A stretch of DNA of 64,000 bases from JAWKWH01 sp041397625 (lineage in GTDB: Bacteria > Pseudomonadota > Alphaproteobacteria > Rhizobiales > Rhizobiaceae). Every line of letters starts with the position of its first letter. Positions within the stretch are counted from its first letter, which is position 1. Below the pieces are notes generated by a model, which was not told the DNA's origin, did not search any database, and saw only the letters and a list, made by a program, of their open reading frames with translations. A program made the position numbers and the translations under genes. Of this stretch, positions 10,584 to 18,611 are shown in pieces. Location: the NCBI GenBank assembly GCA_041397625.1, contig JAWKWH010000004.1:124001-188000 (forward strand). Reading direction: 5' to 3'.

Positions 10584-10790
10584 ATGACCGACAGCCAGGC
10601 GCCCGACACCGGGCCAACCGCAAAACCGCTGACGCCGGCCGCCAAGCGGGCGCTGGCCGAGGCAGAGGCGAGGCGCGCCGCAATCGAGGCCCGCGCCGCC
10701 GGCCTGCCGCCGGAAAAGGGCGGCCGCGGCGGCAAGGAACCGGTGCGTTACGGCGATTGGGAGGTCAAGGGCATCGCCACCGATTTCTGA
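10584..10790 (+). CDS. DUF1674 protein, succinate dehydrogenase assembly factor 4-like
   Basis: Small soluble protein of 68 residues. Its C-terminal half, GGRGGKEPVRYGDWEVKG followed by IATDF, is the DUF1674/SDHAF4 signature. Eukaryotic relatives bind the flavinated SdhA subunit and promote succinate dehydrogenase assembly; that role is inferred here. The N-terminal half is alanine and arginine rich, probably helical. It lies divergent from the rsmB-like gene, a common rhizobial arrangement. About 300 bp follow before the TadG-like gene, with no coding evidence there. Confidence 0.88.
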   Translation: MTDSQAPDTGPTAKPLTPAAKRALAEAEARRAAIEARAAGLPPEKGGRGGKEPVRYGDWEVKGIATDF

Positions 10791-10937
10791 TTTTCCGCGT
10801 TCGAAGCCAGTTCGAAACCGGCCTGTTCCTGCGTGCCGAAACGGTACAGTGACCCCGTCCCGGCGCGGGCGCCGTTCGGCCGCCGGCCGCCTTATGGTTG
10901 CCAGCCGGTAAACGCCGGCCGCCCATTCCTCCGTCTT

Positions 10938-10953
10938 CTAACGTCCCGTTAAC
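10938..10953 (+). promoter_or_regulatory. CtrA-like half-conserved site in the 10791-11095 intergenic region
   Basis: The 305-bp gap between the DUF1674 and TadG-like genes contains CTAA-N7-TTAAC (10938-10953), one base from the CtrA consensus TTAA-N7-TTAAC. It lies about 145 bp upstream of the TadG-like start. CtrA commonly drives pilus and envelope genes in alphaproteobacteria, so the location is sensible. One near-match is weak evidence. Nothing else was recognised in this gap. Confidence 0.25.
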
Positions 10954-11095
10954 CGTGATCCGGCGCCCTCCGGGGACGATCCACGCCAAAATGGCATCAC
11001 ACCGCCTGCCGGCCGCGCCGGACAGGTTAACCGGCATCAATCGTGCACCGCTTCTGGCGGACGGAACGAAAACTGTCCCGACCGGAGACACGAAG

Positions 11096-12415
11096 ATGCG
11101 GAACATGTTCGAAAAACTGACGACGATTTCCTTCCTGAAAGACCGGAGCGGCAATTTCAGCCTTGCCTTTGCGGCCCTGGCCACGGCGCTGCTGATGAGC
11201 GCCGGCATCGCCATCAACTATGCCCAGCTTTCCATGGCGCGGTCCAATCTCAACAACGCCGTCGACGGCGCGGTCACTTCGACGGCCCGCGACATCACCA
11301 CCGGCGTCATCGAGATCAGGGACGCCGAGAAGATGATCCGCGCCTTCCTGGACGCCAATGGCACGACCGCCTTCATTGGCGGCGGCATCAATATCGAGCA
11401 TATCGAGATCGACCGCACCGCCAAGACGGTCGCCGTGGCCGCCAGCGCCAATGTCGGCGTCGCCTTTCCGCTTTTTTCCGGCGCGGACACGCGGCGCGTG
11501 TCGACGGTTTCCAAATCGCTCTATTCCGACCGGCTGATCGAGGTCGCGATGATGCTCGACGTGACCGGATCGATGGCCGGTCACAAGATCGAGGATCTGA
11601 AATCGGCCGCCAAGACCGCGGTCAACACCTTTCTGGCCGGCCAGGACAAGAACGATCCGCGCATTCGCGTGGCGGTCGTTCCCTATGCCGACAGCGTGAA
11701 TGTCGGGCCGCTCGCCGCATCGGCGGTTCATGTCGAAACCGCGTATACGACCGGTGAGCCGCCGGCCGCCGACGATCCGGTGGTCGCCAGCGCTGCCGCG
11801 CCGGACGACTGCGCCACCGAGCGCAAGGGCCGCTACCAGTTCTCCGACGCCGGACCCAACGCGGCCAAGGTCAACCGCGATTATCGCCTGACCTATTGCC
11901 CGTCCGCCCGCATGCAACCGCTGACCGCCAGCATCGACGACCTGGAAGCCAGCATCAACGCTTTCCGCGCCGACGGCTTCACCGCCGGACACATCGGCGT
12001 CCAGTGGTCGTGGTATGTTCTGTCGGACAAGTGGGCCGGTTTCCTGCCGGCCGAATCGCGGCCTGCCAAGGCCAATTCCACGAAGGTCGCCAAATACGCC
12101 ATCCTGATGACCGACGGCGAGTTCAACACCGCCTTCGCCGATGTCGGCAAGCGCGAAAAGACGCGCGGCGGCCAGCCTTTCAGGTCACGCAGCAAGGCCG
12201 AGCGCCTGTGCGCCGAGATGAAGCGTGACGGCATCGAGATCTTCACCATCGGCTTCGACCTCGACAACAACGACGCGCGCGGCGTCATGCAGAAATGTGC
12301 CTCGCGCAATCAGGGTTCCGTGCAGCACTACTATGAGGCGGCCGACGGCGCCGCGTTGGAGGCGGCGTTCCTCGAGATCGCGGCCAACATCGAACGCCTG
12401 ACGCTGGTCAAGTGA
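11096..12415 (+). CDS. TadG-like protein with TadE/F N-terminus and von Willebrand factor A domain
   Basis: Membrane-anchored, largely periplasmic protein of 439 residues. The N-terminus (KDRSGNFSLAFAALATALLM, about residues 14-33) is the Tad-pilus pseudopilin-like transmembrane segment. It is followed by a VWA domain starting near residue 150 with the metal-site motif DVTGSM. The later MTDGEFN and TIGFDLDN segments also fit VWA. Relatives sit in tight-adherence pilus clusters, but no other tad gene is nearby, so this is an orphan of the Rhizobiales type. ATG 11096 follows a GGAG site. Two terminators lie downstream. Confidence 0.82.
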   Translation: MRNMFEKLTTISFLKDRSGNFSLAFAALATALLMSAGIAINYAQLSMARSNLNNAVDGAVTSTARDITTGVIEIRDAEKMIRAFLDANGTTAFIGGGINIEHIEIDRTAKTVAVAASANVGVAFPLFSGADTRRVSTVSKSLYSDRLIEVAMMLDVTGSMAGHKIEDLKSAAKTAVNTFLAGQDKNDPRIRVAVVPYADSVNVGPLAASAVHVETAYTTGEPPAADDPVVASAAAPDDCATERKGRYQFSDAGPNAAKVNRDYRLTYCPSARMQPLTASIDDLEASINAFRADGFTAGHIGVQWSWYVLSDKWAGFLPAESRPAKANSTKVAKYAILMTDGEFNTAFADVGKREKTRGGQPFRSRSKAERLCAEMKRDGIEIFTIGFDLDNNDARGVMQKCASRNQGSVQHYYEAADGAALEAAFLEIAANIERLTLVK

Positions 12416-12446
12416 TTCCTCGCTGACTACCTCGGGAGGAACCTTT

Positions 12447-12475
12447 GGGGAGCTTTCGGGCTCCCCTCTTTTTTG
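12447..12475 (+). terminator. Rho-independent terminator after the TadG-like gene
   Basis: Stem GGGGAGC (12447-12453) pairs with GCTCCCC (12460-12466) around a six-base loop. A T-rich tract with six consecutive Ts follows (to 12474). It sits 32 bp beyond the stop codon at 12415. Confidence 0.88.
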
Positions 12476-12484
12476 CAATGAAAA

Positions 12485-12514
12485 GGGCCGGAAGATCGAT
12501 CGATCTTCCGGCCC
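12485..12514. terminator. Perfect 30-bp palindrome, probable bidirectional terminator
   Basis: A perfect palindrome runs from 12485 to 12514 (arms GGGCCGGAAGATCGA and its complement), flanked by AAAA on the left and GTTTT on the right. On the minus strand the hairpin is followed by TTTT, so it can terminate the small minus-strand transcript that starts near 12683. On the plus strand it backs up the TadG terminator. Confidence 0.7.
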
Positions 12515-12582
12515 GTTTTCGTGAATCTCGTCTGTGGCGCGGCCCTTCGGCACCATCCGGGCACCGGCCGCGAAATCACGTG

Positions 12583-12654
12583 TCAGCGAAGAGGCTGCTC
12601 CCCGCCAAGGCAATCCGCAGAGCCTGCACACAAACAGATAAGACCACTCGACAT
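12583..12654 (-). CDS. 23-residue small ORF behind an ultra-strong Shine-Dalgarno
   Basis: ATG at 12654 opens a 23-codon frame, MSSGLICLCAGSADCLGGEQ then PLR and TGA at 12583. It holds three cysteines (positions 7, 9, 15). The leader contains GAAAGGAGGTGATCC (12670-12656), which is complementary to 15 consecutive bases of the 16S rRNA 3' tail, with GGAGG ideally spaced from the ATG. A candidate promoter lies upstream and a hairpin terminator downstream, giving a self-contained transcript of about 200 nt. I do not recognise the peptide. It could be a translated micro-protein, or the RNA itself could act by capturing ribosomes. Confidence 0.6.
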   Translation of the reverse strand: MSSGLICLCAGSADCLGGEQPLR

Positions 12655-12689
12655 CGGATCACCTCCTTTCGCTTGTTGAACACAGGCAG

Positions 12690-12718
12690 ATGATGGGGTT
12701 TCGACCGCAAAATTGCAA
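12690..12718 (-). promoter_or_regulatory. Candidate promoter of the small ORF transcript
   Basis: Reading the minus strand, TTGCAA (12718-12713) and CATCAT (12695-12690) are separated by 17 bp. Each matches the sigma-70 consensus at four of six positions. A start near 12683 would leave a leader of about 28 nt before the ATG at 12654 and would make the unit independent of the transporter gene ending at 12733. Confidence 0.4.
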
Positions 12719-12732
12719 GGTCCGGACTCGAA

Positions 12733-13971
12733 TTACGCGTCGGCCGGAATGCCGAGCAGGAAGATCGCCGCCGCCAGAAGCGCGGCAAGGCCGAACAGCA
12801 GGGCCTTCGCCATGTTGCGCGGCTGCATCGCGGCGGATGTGTAGCTCGCCTGCAGCGACTGCATTCCGTAATAGAGCACGAACGCCTTCGATGCGTAGAC
12901 GATGATCTCATAGATGTTGGCGAACCATGTGATTGCCACGGCCACCGTGGCGGCGAGCAGGTAACCCGCCGGCACAGCGACACGGCGTCCGGTGATGTTC
13001 GATATCAGCCCGCCCGCCCCGCTCATATCCGCCACCGCGGCCGAAAGCTGCGACGCCAGCGCCGCCACGATGATCAGCGGCGCCACCAGCGCGCCCAGCG
13101 GCGCGAGCATGTCGATGATCGCCGTTTCGCCGCCCTCGACGGGCACCTTGTCGCCGAAATAAGGCGTGATGAGCGCGATGAACGCCAGGTAGATCAGCGA
13201 CGACAGCAGTTGTGCGTTGCGCATGGTCCTGATTCGCGTCGCGCGATCATAGGCATCGTCGAGATATCGCGATGTCTCGAAGCCCTGAACCAGGATGACA
13301 AGGCCGAGCAGGATCGCGATTTCGTGCGCGCCGGTGGCATGTTCCGGTTGGTGCAGCGCCATCGTGCCGCCGGAAAACGCCACAATCGCCGCAAGCAGTA
13401 GGCCGGATATCAAGCCGGCGATCATGCCGAGCTTGATGCCGACGGCCAGTTCCTCCACGCCTTCCAGCGCGGCAAGCCCGCGCCGCGCGCCGTAAAGCCC
13501 GAGCGCCACGATCGTGACGGTTGAGACGATCCGCGTGGCATTCGCGTCCATCACGCCGATACCGCGCAGCCCGAACGCGGCAAACAGGTTCAGATAGTAG
13601 GTCACCGAAATGAAGTAGGCGACGGCCAGCGCCGCGCCCGACCCGCGTTCGATCAGGTCGACCGCGATCGCCGGCTTCTGTTCGAGCATCGGCTCGACAA
13701 CGGCGATATTGTGCCGGATGGCGGCGCCGAACAGATAGGCTGCGGCGCATAGGCCGAACATCGCCAGCCACGCCAGATTTCCCGCCGCATGCCCTAGGAT
13801 CGGTCCGGCGACCAGAAAACCCGAACCGATGATCGAGGCCAGCGGCGTCACGGTGGCGCGCCACTCGCGGCTTTCGATGACGGCGGGACGCAGCATGACA
13901 ACCGCTGTCAACGCCGCCATCCCGCCCATCACTAGGTTCGAAGGAATCATGACCAAGCCAAAGCATGGCAC
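12733..13971 (-). CDS. Multi-helix membrane transporter, APC-like fold
   Basis: About 412 residues with eleven or so hydrophobic segments, therefore an inner-membrane transporter. The N-terminal region (LASIIGSGFLVAGPILGHAA, about 44-63) resembles the unwound first helix of amino acid/polyamine/cation (APC) superfamily carriers. I cannot name a substrate. An alternative ATG at 13950 (MIPSNLVMGG) would remove seven residues; neither start has a clear ribosome site. Upstream lies a convergent-free gap to a small secreted protein gene on the same strand. The stop is 79 bp before the small strong-SD ORF. Confidence 0.7.
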   Translation of the reverse strand: MPCFGLVMIPSNLVMGGMAALTAVVMLRPAVIESREWRATVTPLASIIGSGFLVAGPILGHAAGNLAWLAMFGLCAAAYLFGAAIRHNIAVVEPMLEQKPAIAVDLIERGSGAALAVAYFISVTYYLNLFAAFGLRGIGVMDANATRIVSTVTIVALGLYGARRGLAALEGVEELAVGIKLGMIAGLISGLLLAAIVAFSGGTMALHQPEHATGAHEIAILLGLVILVQGFETSRYLDDAYDRATRIRTMRNAQLLSSLIYLAFIALITPYFGDKVPVEGGETAIIDMLAPLGALVAPLIIVAALASQLSAAVADMSGAGGLISNITGRRVAVPAGYLLAATVAVAITWFANIYEIIVYASKAFVLYYGMQSLQASYTSAAMQPRNMAKALLFGLAALLAAAIFLLGIPADA

Positions 13972-14010
13972 GACCCCGTCGGCAAGCGCCGATCACGCGG
14001 GATCAGGCGC

Positions 14011-14406
14011 TCAGCAGGCTTTCAGCGGTACCCAGTTCGAGAACTTGTAGTTGCCGATACCCTTCGCCGCGATACGATACTTCGCATCGATCGGATGATG
14101 GATGGTCAGCGTCCGGGAGATCTCGGCTACGTATTTGTTGCCGACCTTCTTGGCCACCGCCGTCTGCACTGCACCGGCGCCCTGGCCATGGCGGATCATC
14201 ATGTAGCTGATCGTACCGCCCTTGGTCGTGTAGATCCACGCCTTCATCTTGGCGGTGCCCTGGCAGCCCAGGGAAACCGGTACCTTGATCGCCAGCGTCG
14301 CGGATTTCACCAGCAGCGGCCCGGAGCCGCCAACCTGGAACTGGCCGCCAGCCGAAGCGCCGGTAGCGATCAGGGCCGCCATCGCGGCGAGGGCTATTCG
14401 TTTCAT
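14011..14406 (-). CDS. Small secreted protein of unknown function
   Basis: 131 residues with a Sec signal peptide at the start (MKRIALAAMAALIATGASAG; likely cleavage after ASA). The mature part is rich in Gly, Lys and Ile, has cysteines near both ends (SLGCQGTAK and the C-terminal PLKAC) that could form a disulfide, and looks like a beta-rich periplasmic protein. ATG 14406 is six bases after GGAG; the adjacent ATG at 14409 is equally possible. No family recognised. Confidence 0.75.
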   Translation of the reverse strand: MKRIALAAMAALIATGASAGGQFQVGGSGPLLVKSATLAIKVPVSLGCQGTAKMKAWIYTTKGGTISYMMIRHGQGAGAVQTAVAKKVGNKYVAEISRTLTIHHPIDAKYRIAAKGIGNYKFSNWVPLKAC

Positions 14407-14526
14407 CATTGTCTCCATGTGGTTCGCCGGGCGGACCATTCCGCCGGGCGGGGCAATCCCTTCCATGGAGATGTCTGGCAGCGGCGGCGGCCGGACGCCG
14501 TGCGCCCGGTCACATCGCGGATTTGT

Positions 14527-14718
14527 CTACGACCTGAAAAACGCTTCAGCAGCGTCGCGGCTGGCGTCCTTGCTGCCGGCTTCCGCCTCCAGCCGGGCGA
14601 TTTCGGCCTTCAGCAACCCTATGCGCTCCTGCAACTCGTCGACCGATAGCTGCGACAGGTCCTGTCCGATCTCGTGAACCGGCGCCTTCTTGACCTCTTC
14701 CTCGTCGAACACACCCAT
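14527..14718 (-). CDS. DUF1192 family protein
   Basis: 63-residue acidic protein starting MGVFDEEEVKKAPVHEIGQD, followed by LSVDELQERI and a short coiled coil (IGLLKAEIARLEAEA, about 33-47). This is the alphaproteobacterial DUF1192 family of unknown function. ATG 14718 has CGGGAG upstream. It is divergent from the quinone oxidoreductase gene, an arrangement seen in rhizobia. The short coiled coil suggests a structural or adaptor role, unproven. Confidence 0.85.
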   Translation of the reverse strand: MGVFDEEEVKKAPVHEIGQDLSQLSVDELQERIGLLKAEIARLEAEAGSKDASRDAAEAFFRS

Positions 14719-14805
14719 CGTCAACTCCCGTTTACACGCGACCGCATGGGATAATACAGTCGCCGTCCCACATTTCCAACGGACCACCACGACACGGCGG
14801 ACGCG

Positions 14806-15804
14806 ATGAAACTACCAAGCAAGATGACAGCGGTCGCCATCAGCGAACCGGGCGGACCGCTGGCGCTGAAACCCGAAGCAAGGGGCCTGCCCGAGCCGAA
14901 GTCCGGAGAGATCTTGATCCGGGTCAGGGCGGCCGGCGTCAACCGGCCCGACGTGCTGCAGCGCATGGGCGCCTACCCCCCGCCGCCCGGCGCTTCCGAC
15001 CTGCCGGGACTCGAGGTTTCCGGCGAGGTCGCCGCGCTCGGCAAGAATGTCCAGCGCTGGCGCGAGGGCGACCCGGTCACGGCACTCACATCGGGCGGCG
15101 GCTATGCCGAATTCGTCGCCGTCCACGAAACCAACGCCTTGCCGGTGCCGCACGGCTTCACCTTCACCGAGGCGGCGGCCATCCCCGAGACCTTCTTCAC
15201 CGTCTGGCACAACGTGTTCCAGCGCGGTGGCCTCTCCGAGGGCGAAACGTTCCTCGTCCATGGCGGCTCGTCGGGCATCGGCACCACGGCCATCCAGCTC
15301 GCCAAGGCCTTCGGCGCCACGGTCGTCGCCACCGCTGGCTCCGACGATAAATGCGCCGCCTGCACCCGTCTCGGCGCCGACAGGGTCGTCAACTATCGCA
15401 ACGAGGACTTCGTCGCCGCGGTGAAACTGGCGACCGGCGGCAAGGGCGCCGATGTCATCCTCGACATGGTCGGCGGCGACTATATCGCCCGCAACTACCA
15501 GGCCGCCGCCGTCGACGGCCGCATCGTCCAGATCGCGTTCCTGCAGGGCTCGAAGGCGGAGGTCGATTTCACCCGGCTGATGATCAAGCGCCTGACCCAT
15601 ACCGGTTCGACGCTGAGGCCGCGCAGCGTGGCATTCAAGGCCAAAATCGCCGCGGAGCTGGAGGAGAAGGTCTGGCCGTTGCTCGCCGACCGCAAGGTGG
15701 CGCCCGTCATGGACATGATCTTTCCGTTGAAGGAAGCCTGGCGGGCACATGAACGCATGGAGGAAGGCCAGCACATAGGCAAGATCGTGCTCGACGTGGC
15801 CTGA
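14806..15804 (+). CDS. NAD(P)H quinone oxidoreductase, PIG3 family
   Basis: Medium-chain dehydrogenase/reductase of 332 residues without the structural zinc lobe. Features are the N-terminal AVAISEPGGP start, the GVNRPDVLQRMGAYPPPPGA segment (about 45-64) typical of PIG3/QOR proteins, and the nucleotide-binding motif HGGSSGIGTTAIQLAKAFGA (about 148-167). It probably reduces quinones or other electrophiles with NADPH in the cytoplasm. ATG 14806 is used; an in-frame ATG seven codons later is possible. The PPK2 gene follows in the same direction. Confidence 0.9.
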   Translation: MKLPSKMTAVAISEPGGPLALKPEARGLPEPKSGEILIRVRAAGVNRPDVLQRMGAYPPPPGASDLPGLEVSGEVAALGKNVQRWREGDPVTALTSGGGYAEFVAVHETNALPVPHGFTFTEAAAIPETFFTVWHNVFQRGGLSEGETFLVHGGSSGIGTTAIQLAKAFGATVVATAGSDDKCAACTRLGADRVVNYRNEDFVAAVKLATGGKGADVILDMVGGDYIARNYQAAAVDGRIVQIAFLQGSKAEVDFTRLMIKRLTHTGSTLRPRSVAFKAKIAAELEEKVWPLLADRKVAPVMDMIFPLKEAWRAHERMEEGQHIGKIVLDVA

Positions 15805-15857
15805 CATGTCGTCCGCCACCCATGGGCGCATCTCGCGTGCTGGAAACCGGGACCGTT

Positions 15858-16694
15858 ATGAACAGGAAAAAGACCGCCGGGAAAACGCCCCTCGATTCCG
15901 TCGACATGAGCGCAAGCCTCTCGCAGGCGGCGCACGACAGGAAGCTGAGGGAACTGCAGCGCACGCTGGCCCGGATCCAGCAGAGCTATCTGCTGAACGG
16001 CCACACCGGCGTCATCGTCGTCGAGGGGTGGGACGCCGGCGGCAAGGGCGGCACCATCCGGCGCATCGCCGAAGCGCTCGATCCGCGTAGCTTCAAGGTC
16101 TGGCCGATCGGAGCGCCGCGGAATTACTATCTCCAGCGGCATTTCCTGCTCCGGTTCATGGAACGCCTGCCGCCCACGGGAGCGATCAGCGTGTTCGACC
16201 GCTCCTGGTACGGCCGGGTGCTCGTCGAGCGGGTGGAAAAGCTCACGCCGGAACACCGCTGGCGGCAGGCCTATGACGAGATCAACAATTTCGAGCAGAT
16301 GCTGGCCAATGACGACACCCGTCTGGTCAAGCTGTTCTTCCATATCACGCCGGAAGAACAGCTCGCCCGCTTCGAGAAACGCCTGCGCAGCCCGATGAAG
16401 CGCTGGAAACTGACCTATGAGGATTTCCGCAATCGCTCGCGCTGGCCGGACTACGAGGCAGCGATCAACGACATGCTGCGGCGGACCTCGACCTCCCATG
16501 CTCCCTGGACAATCATCCCGGCCAACGACAAGAAACATGCGCGCATCGCCGCGATAAGCGAGGTGGTCCGTTGTTTCAGCCGCGATATCGACCTGTCGCC
16601 ACCCGATCTCGACGAGCGGGTATTGAAGGAAGCGAACAATCATTTCGACCTGGAGCCGTCGCTGGTCGAAAGTTTGAAGGGCAGGACGGAATAG
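15858..16694 (+). CDS. Polyphosphate kinase 2 family protein
   Basis: 278-residue PPK2-family kinase that uses polyphosphate to phosphorylate nucleoside mono- or diphosphates (or the reverse). The Walker A motif is GWDAGGKGGTIRR (about 56-68), the lid region includes IGAPRNYYLQRHFLLRF, and the Walker B-like motif is VFDRSWYGRVLVERVE (about 112-127). ATG 15858 was chosen because the family aligns from there; an upstream in-frame start at 15822 lacks support. Which PPK2 class and which nucleotide it uses cannot be told from sequence alone. The convergent metallo-beta-lactamase gene ends 27 bp away. Confidence 0.88.
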   Translation: MNRKKTAGKTPLDSVDMSASLSQAAHDRKLRELQRTLARIQQSYLLNGHTGVIVVEGWDAGGKGGTIRRIAEALDPRSFKVWPIGAPRNYYLQRHFLLRFMERLPPTGAISVFDRSWYGRVLVERVEKLTPEHRWRQAYDEINNFEQMLANDDTRLVKLFFHITPEEQLARFEKRLRSPMKRWKLTYEDFRNRSRWPDYEAAINDMLRRTSTSHAPWTIIPANDKKHARIAAISEVVRCFSRDIDLSPPDLDERVLKEANNHFDLEPSLVESLKGRTE

Positions 16695-16721
16695 CCGGCC
16701 GCGGTTTGTAGCGGTTCATCT

Positions 16722-17540
16722 CTAGATGCCCGACAGCACCAGGATCGTCGGCTGGCGCGGCAGCGTGGCAAGCGACACGGTGAACGAGCGGCCGGAGCGG
16801 AAATCCGCCGCGAAACCGTCGCCCATCATGGCGATGAAGCGCTCGATCGCCATGCCGCGCCGGTGCATGGGCAGCACGATCGACGACTGCAGCCGCCGCG
16901 TGATCTCGGTCATGCCCTCATGGCTCAGCGTCAGGCCGCCATCGACCGGCACCATGACGATGTCGAGCCGGCCGATCTGGGCGAAATGCCTGTCTTCCAG
17001 CCGGTGGTGCAGATGGCCGAGATGGCCGATGCACAGTCCCGCCACCTCGAAGATGAAGATCGAGTTGCCGTCGGGTTCCATGGCGTCGAAGGCGCGGATG
17101 TCCGTGGTGACGTTGCGGACATAGACATCGTCGATCTTGACGCGGTGGCGCGCCGGGCCGCCTTCGGGGTTCCAGCCGCGCAGCACGTATTCAATCGCCG
17201 GATCGGGATAGTCGGTGTAGTGGGTCGAATGCGCCTTGTTCATCGTCACCACCCGCGGCGTTACGTCCGCCCCGGCCCAGCCGTTGAAATCCGTGGCGAT
17301 CGTCACCCCTTCCGGCGTCTCGATCACATAGGTGGAATGGCCGGCGAAGGTGATCTTGACTTGCGGCGCCGAAATGCCGGCCCCGAGCGCGCCGGGCGTC
17401 AGATTGGCATAGATGACATTGGGCAGCGCGTTGGCCATGGCGATGCAGGTCGACGGGATCGGCGTCTCGTCTTCCGCCTGCTGGGCCTGTGCGGCCGTGG
17501 CGACAAGCAGCACGGCCAGCAGGAACATGAGCTTGCGCAT
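16722..17540 (-). CDS. Secreted metallo-beta-lactamase-fold protein, UlaG-like
   Basis: 272 residues starting with a signal peptide (MRKLMFLLAVLLVATAAQAQ). The mature domain resembles UlaG-type metallo-beta-lactamase folds: FAGHSTYVIETPEGVTIATD near 65-84, IGHLGHLHH near 175 and VPVDGGLTLSHEGM near 197. The usual HxHxDH metal motif is not preserved in standard form (MNKAHSTHYTD stands in its place), so the activity is uncertain. ATG 17540 follows GGGAGAT. It lies 77 bp downstream of a LysR gene on the same strand. Confidence 0.75.
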   Translation of the reverse strand: MRKLMFLLAVLLVATAAQAQQAEDETPIPSTCIAMANALPNVIYANLTPGALGAGISAPQVKITFAGHSTYVIETPEGVTIATDFNGWAGADVTPRVVTMNKAHSTHYTDYPDPAIEYVLRGWNPEGGPARHRVKIDDVYVRNVTTDIRAFDAMEPDGNSIFIFEVAGLCIGHLGHLHHRLEDRHFAQIGRLDIVMVPVDGGLTLSHEGMTEITRRLQSSIVLPMHRRGMAIERFIAMMGDGFAADFRSGRSFTVSLATLPRQPTILVLSGI

Positions 17541-17617
17541 CGGCGATCTCCCTGTTCGGGCTGCATGCAGTCTATCCGATTTTTCCGTCTTGCGGGAGGG
17601 TTCGCCGGCCCAGGGGC

Positions 17618-18508
17618 CTACGCGTCGCGCAGAGGCGCGCTGACATCCAACAGCCAGTCGCGGAATCCGCGAACTTCCCTGCGCCGGATCGTCTCGCGCC
17701 GGTAGACCAGATAGTAGGCGCCGTAATCGAAGCCGATATCCGAGTAGCAGACCAGCCGGCCGGCGGCGATATCGTCGGCGATCAGTTCGTCCGACATCAG
17801 CGCCAGGCCCTGGCCGGCAAGCACGGCCTCGATCGCCAGCAGGCCCGACAGCTTGCCGTGCTGTTTCGGCAAGGAGAATTGCTCGACCCCGGCATGTTCG
17901 AACCAGCGCCTCCACAGCGTGCCGTCGTCCTCCCGCAACAGCCGGTAATCCTGCAGCATGCCGGGCCGGTGTTCGGCGGGCGGCCATTGCGCGATTTCCG
18001 GCGTTCCGACCGGGTAGACAGGCCGGCGGCAGATCAGGTCGTATTCCAGTTCCTGCGGCGTGCGCTTGCAATAGCGCAGGCCCACGTCGAATTCGTAGCC
18101 CGAGATGCTGGCCAAGGACGACGAGGCATCGAGGTCAATCTCAACATCGGGAAAGAGCCGGTTGAACCGGCCGATCCGCGGCATCAGCCACTTGACCGCG
18201 AAAGTCGATTCGCAGGTCACCGAAACCAGACCGCTTGTCGCGTCGGCAACGTTCGACGCCGCCTCGGCGATCCTGTCGAGGGCCGGCGTCACTTCCGCAA
18301 GCAAGTCGCGTCCCGCATCGGTAAGCGCCACGCCACGGACCACGTTGCGGAAAAGCTGCACGCCAAGCCGGCGCTCCAGGCCGCGCACGTGACGGCTTAT
18401 CGCCGCATGCGACACGTTGAGTTCCGAGGCGGCGGCCGAAAAACTCTCGTGCCGGCCGGCGGCCTCGAAGGCGCGGATAGCATTTAGCGGTGGCAGGGAT
18501 CGGGGCAT
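17618..18508 (-). CDS. LysR-family transcriptional regulator, GcvA-like
   Basis: 296 residues. The N-terminus MPRSLPPLNAIRAFEAAGRH and the helix-turn-helix SAAASELNVSHAAISRHVRG (about 24-43) belong to the GcvA/AmpR branch of LysR regulators, followed by an effector domain. AmpR-like members often regulate beta-lactamases. Here the next gene on the same strand is a metallo-beta-lactamase-fold protein, but only the fold links them. It is also divergent from a DUF1127-like gene with a candidate operator between them. Target and effector unknown. Confidence 0.88.
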   Translation of the reverse strand: MPRSLPPLNAIRAFEAAGRHESFSAAASELNVSHAAISRHVRGLERRLGVQLFRNVVRGVALTDAGRDLLAEVTPALDRIAEAASNVADATSGLVSVTCESTFAVKWLMPRIGRFNRLFPDVEIDLDASSSLASISGYEFDVGLRYCKRTPQELEYDLICRRPVYPVGTPEIAQWPPAEHRPGMLQDYRLLREDDGTLWRRWFEHAGVEQFSLPKQHGKLSGLLAIEAVLAGQGLALMSDELIADDIAAGRLVCYSDIGFDYGAYYLVYRRETIRRREVRGFRDWLLDVSAPLRDA

Positions 18509-18515
18509 GGTTTAT

Positions 18516-18534
18516 ATGTGACTTTTTGTTACAT
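18516..18534. promoter_or_regulatory. Imperfect inverted repeat between the LysR and DUF1127-like genes
   Basis: ATGTGAC (18516-18522) and GTTACAT (18528-18534) form an inverted repeat with one mismatch around five Ts. It sits 8 bp upstream of the LysR start codon. This is the expected place and size for an autoregulatory LysR operator, but the match is short. Confidence 0.35.
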
Positions 18535-18611
18535 GACTGTCAATTCTTGGCGCTTGAGAAGCCGCGCGCGCATTGCCAGATTCCGGGCAGTTCAAACTCG
18601 CTTTTTCGGAA

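Noticed and set aside
11096..12415. Complete Tad pilus cluster
   Set aside because: Only a TadG-like gene is present; no prepilin, secretin or TadA-type ATPase is found in the neighbourhood.
12656..12670. Fragment of a 16S rRNA gene suggested by GGATCACCTCCTTTC
   Set aside because: Only the last 15 bases match. The preceding bases lack the 16S helix 45 sequence, and the stretch makes sense as a minus-strand Shine-Dalgarno instead.
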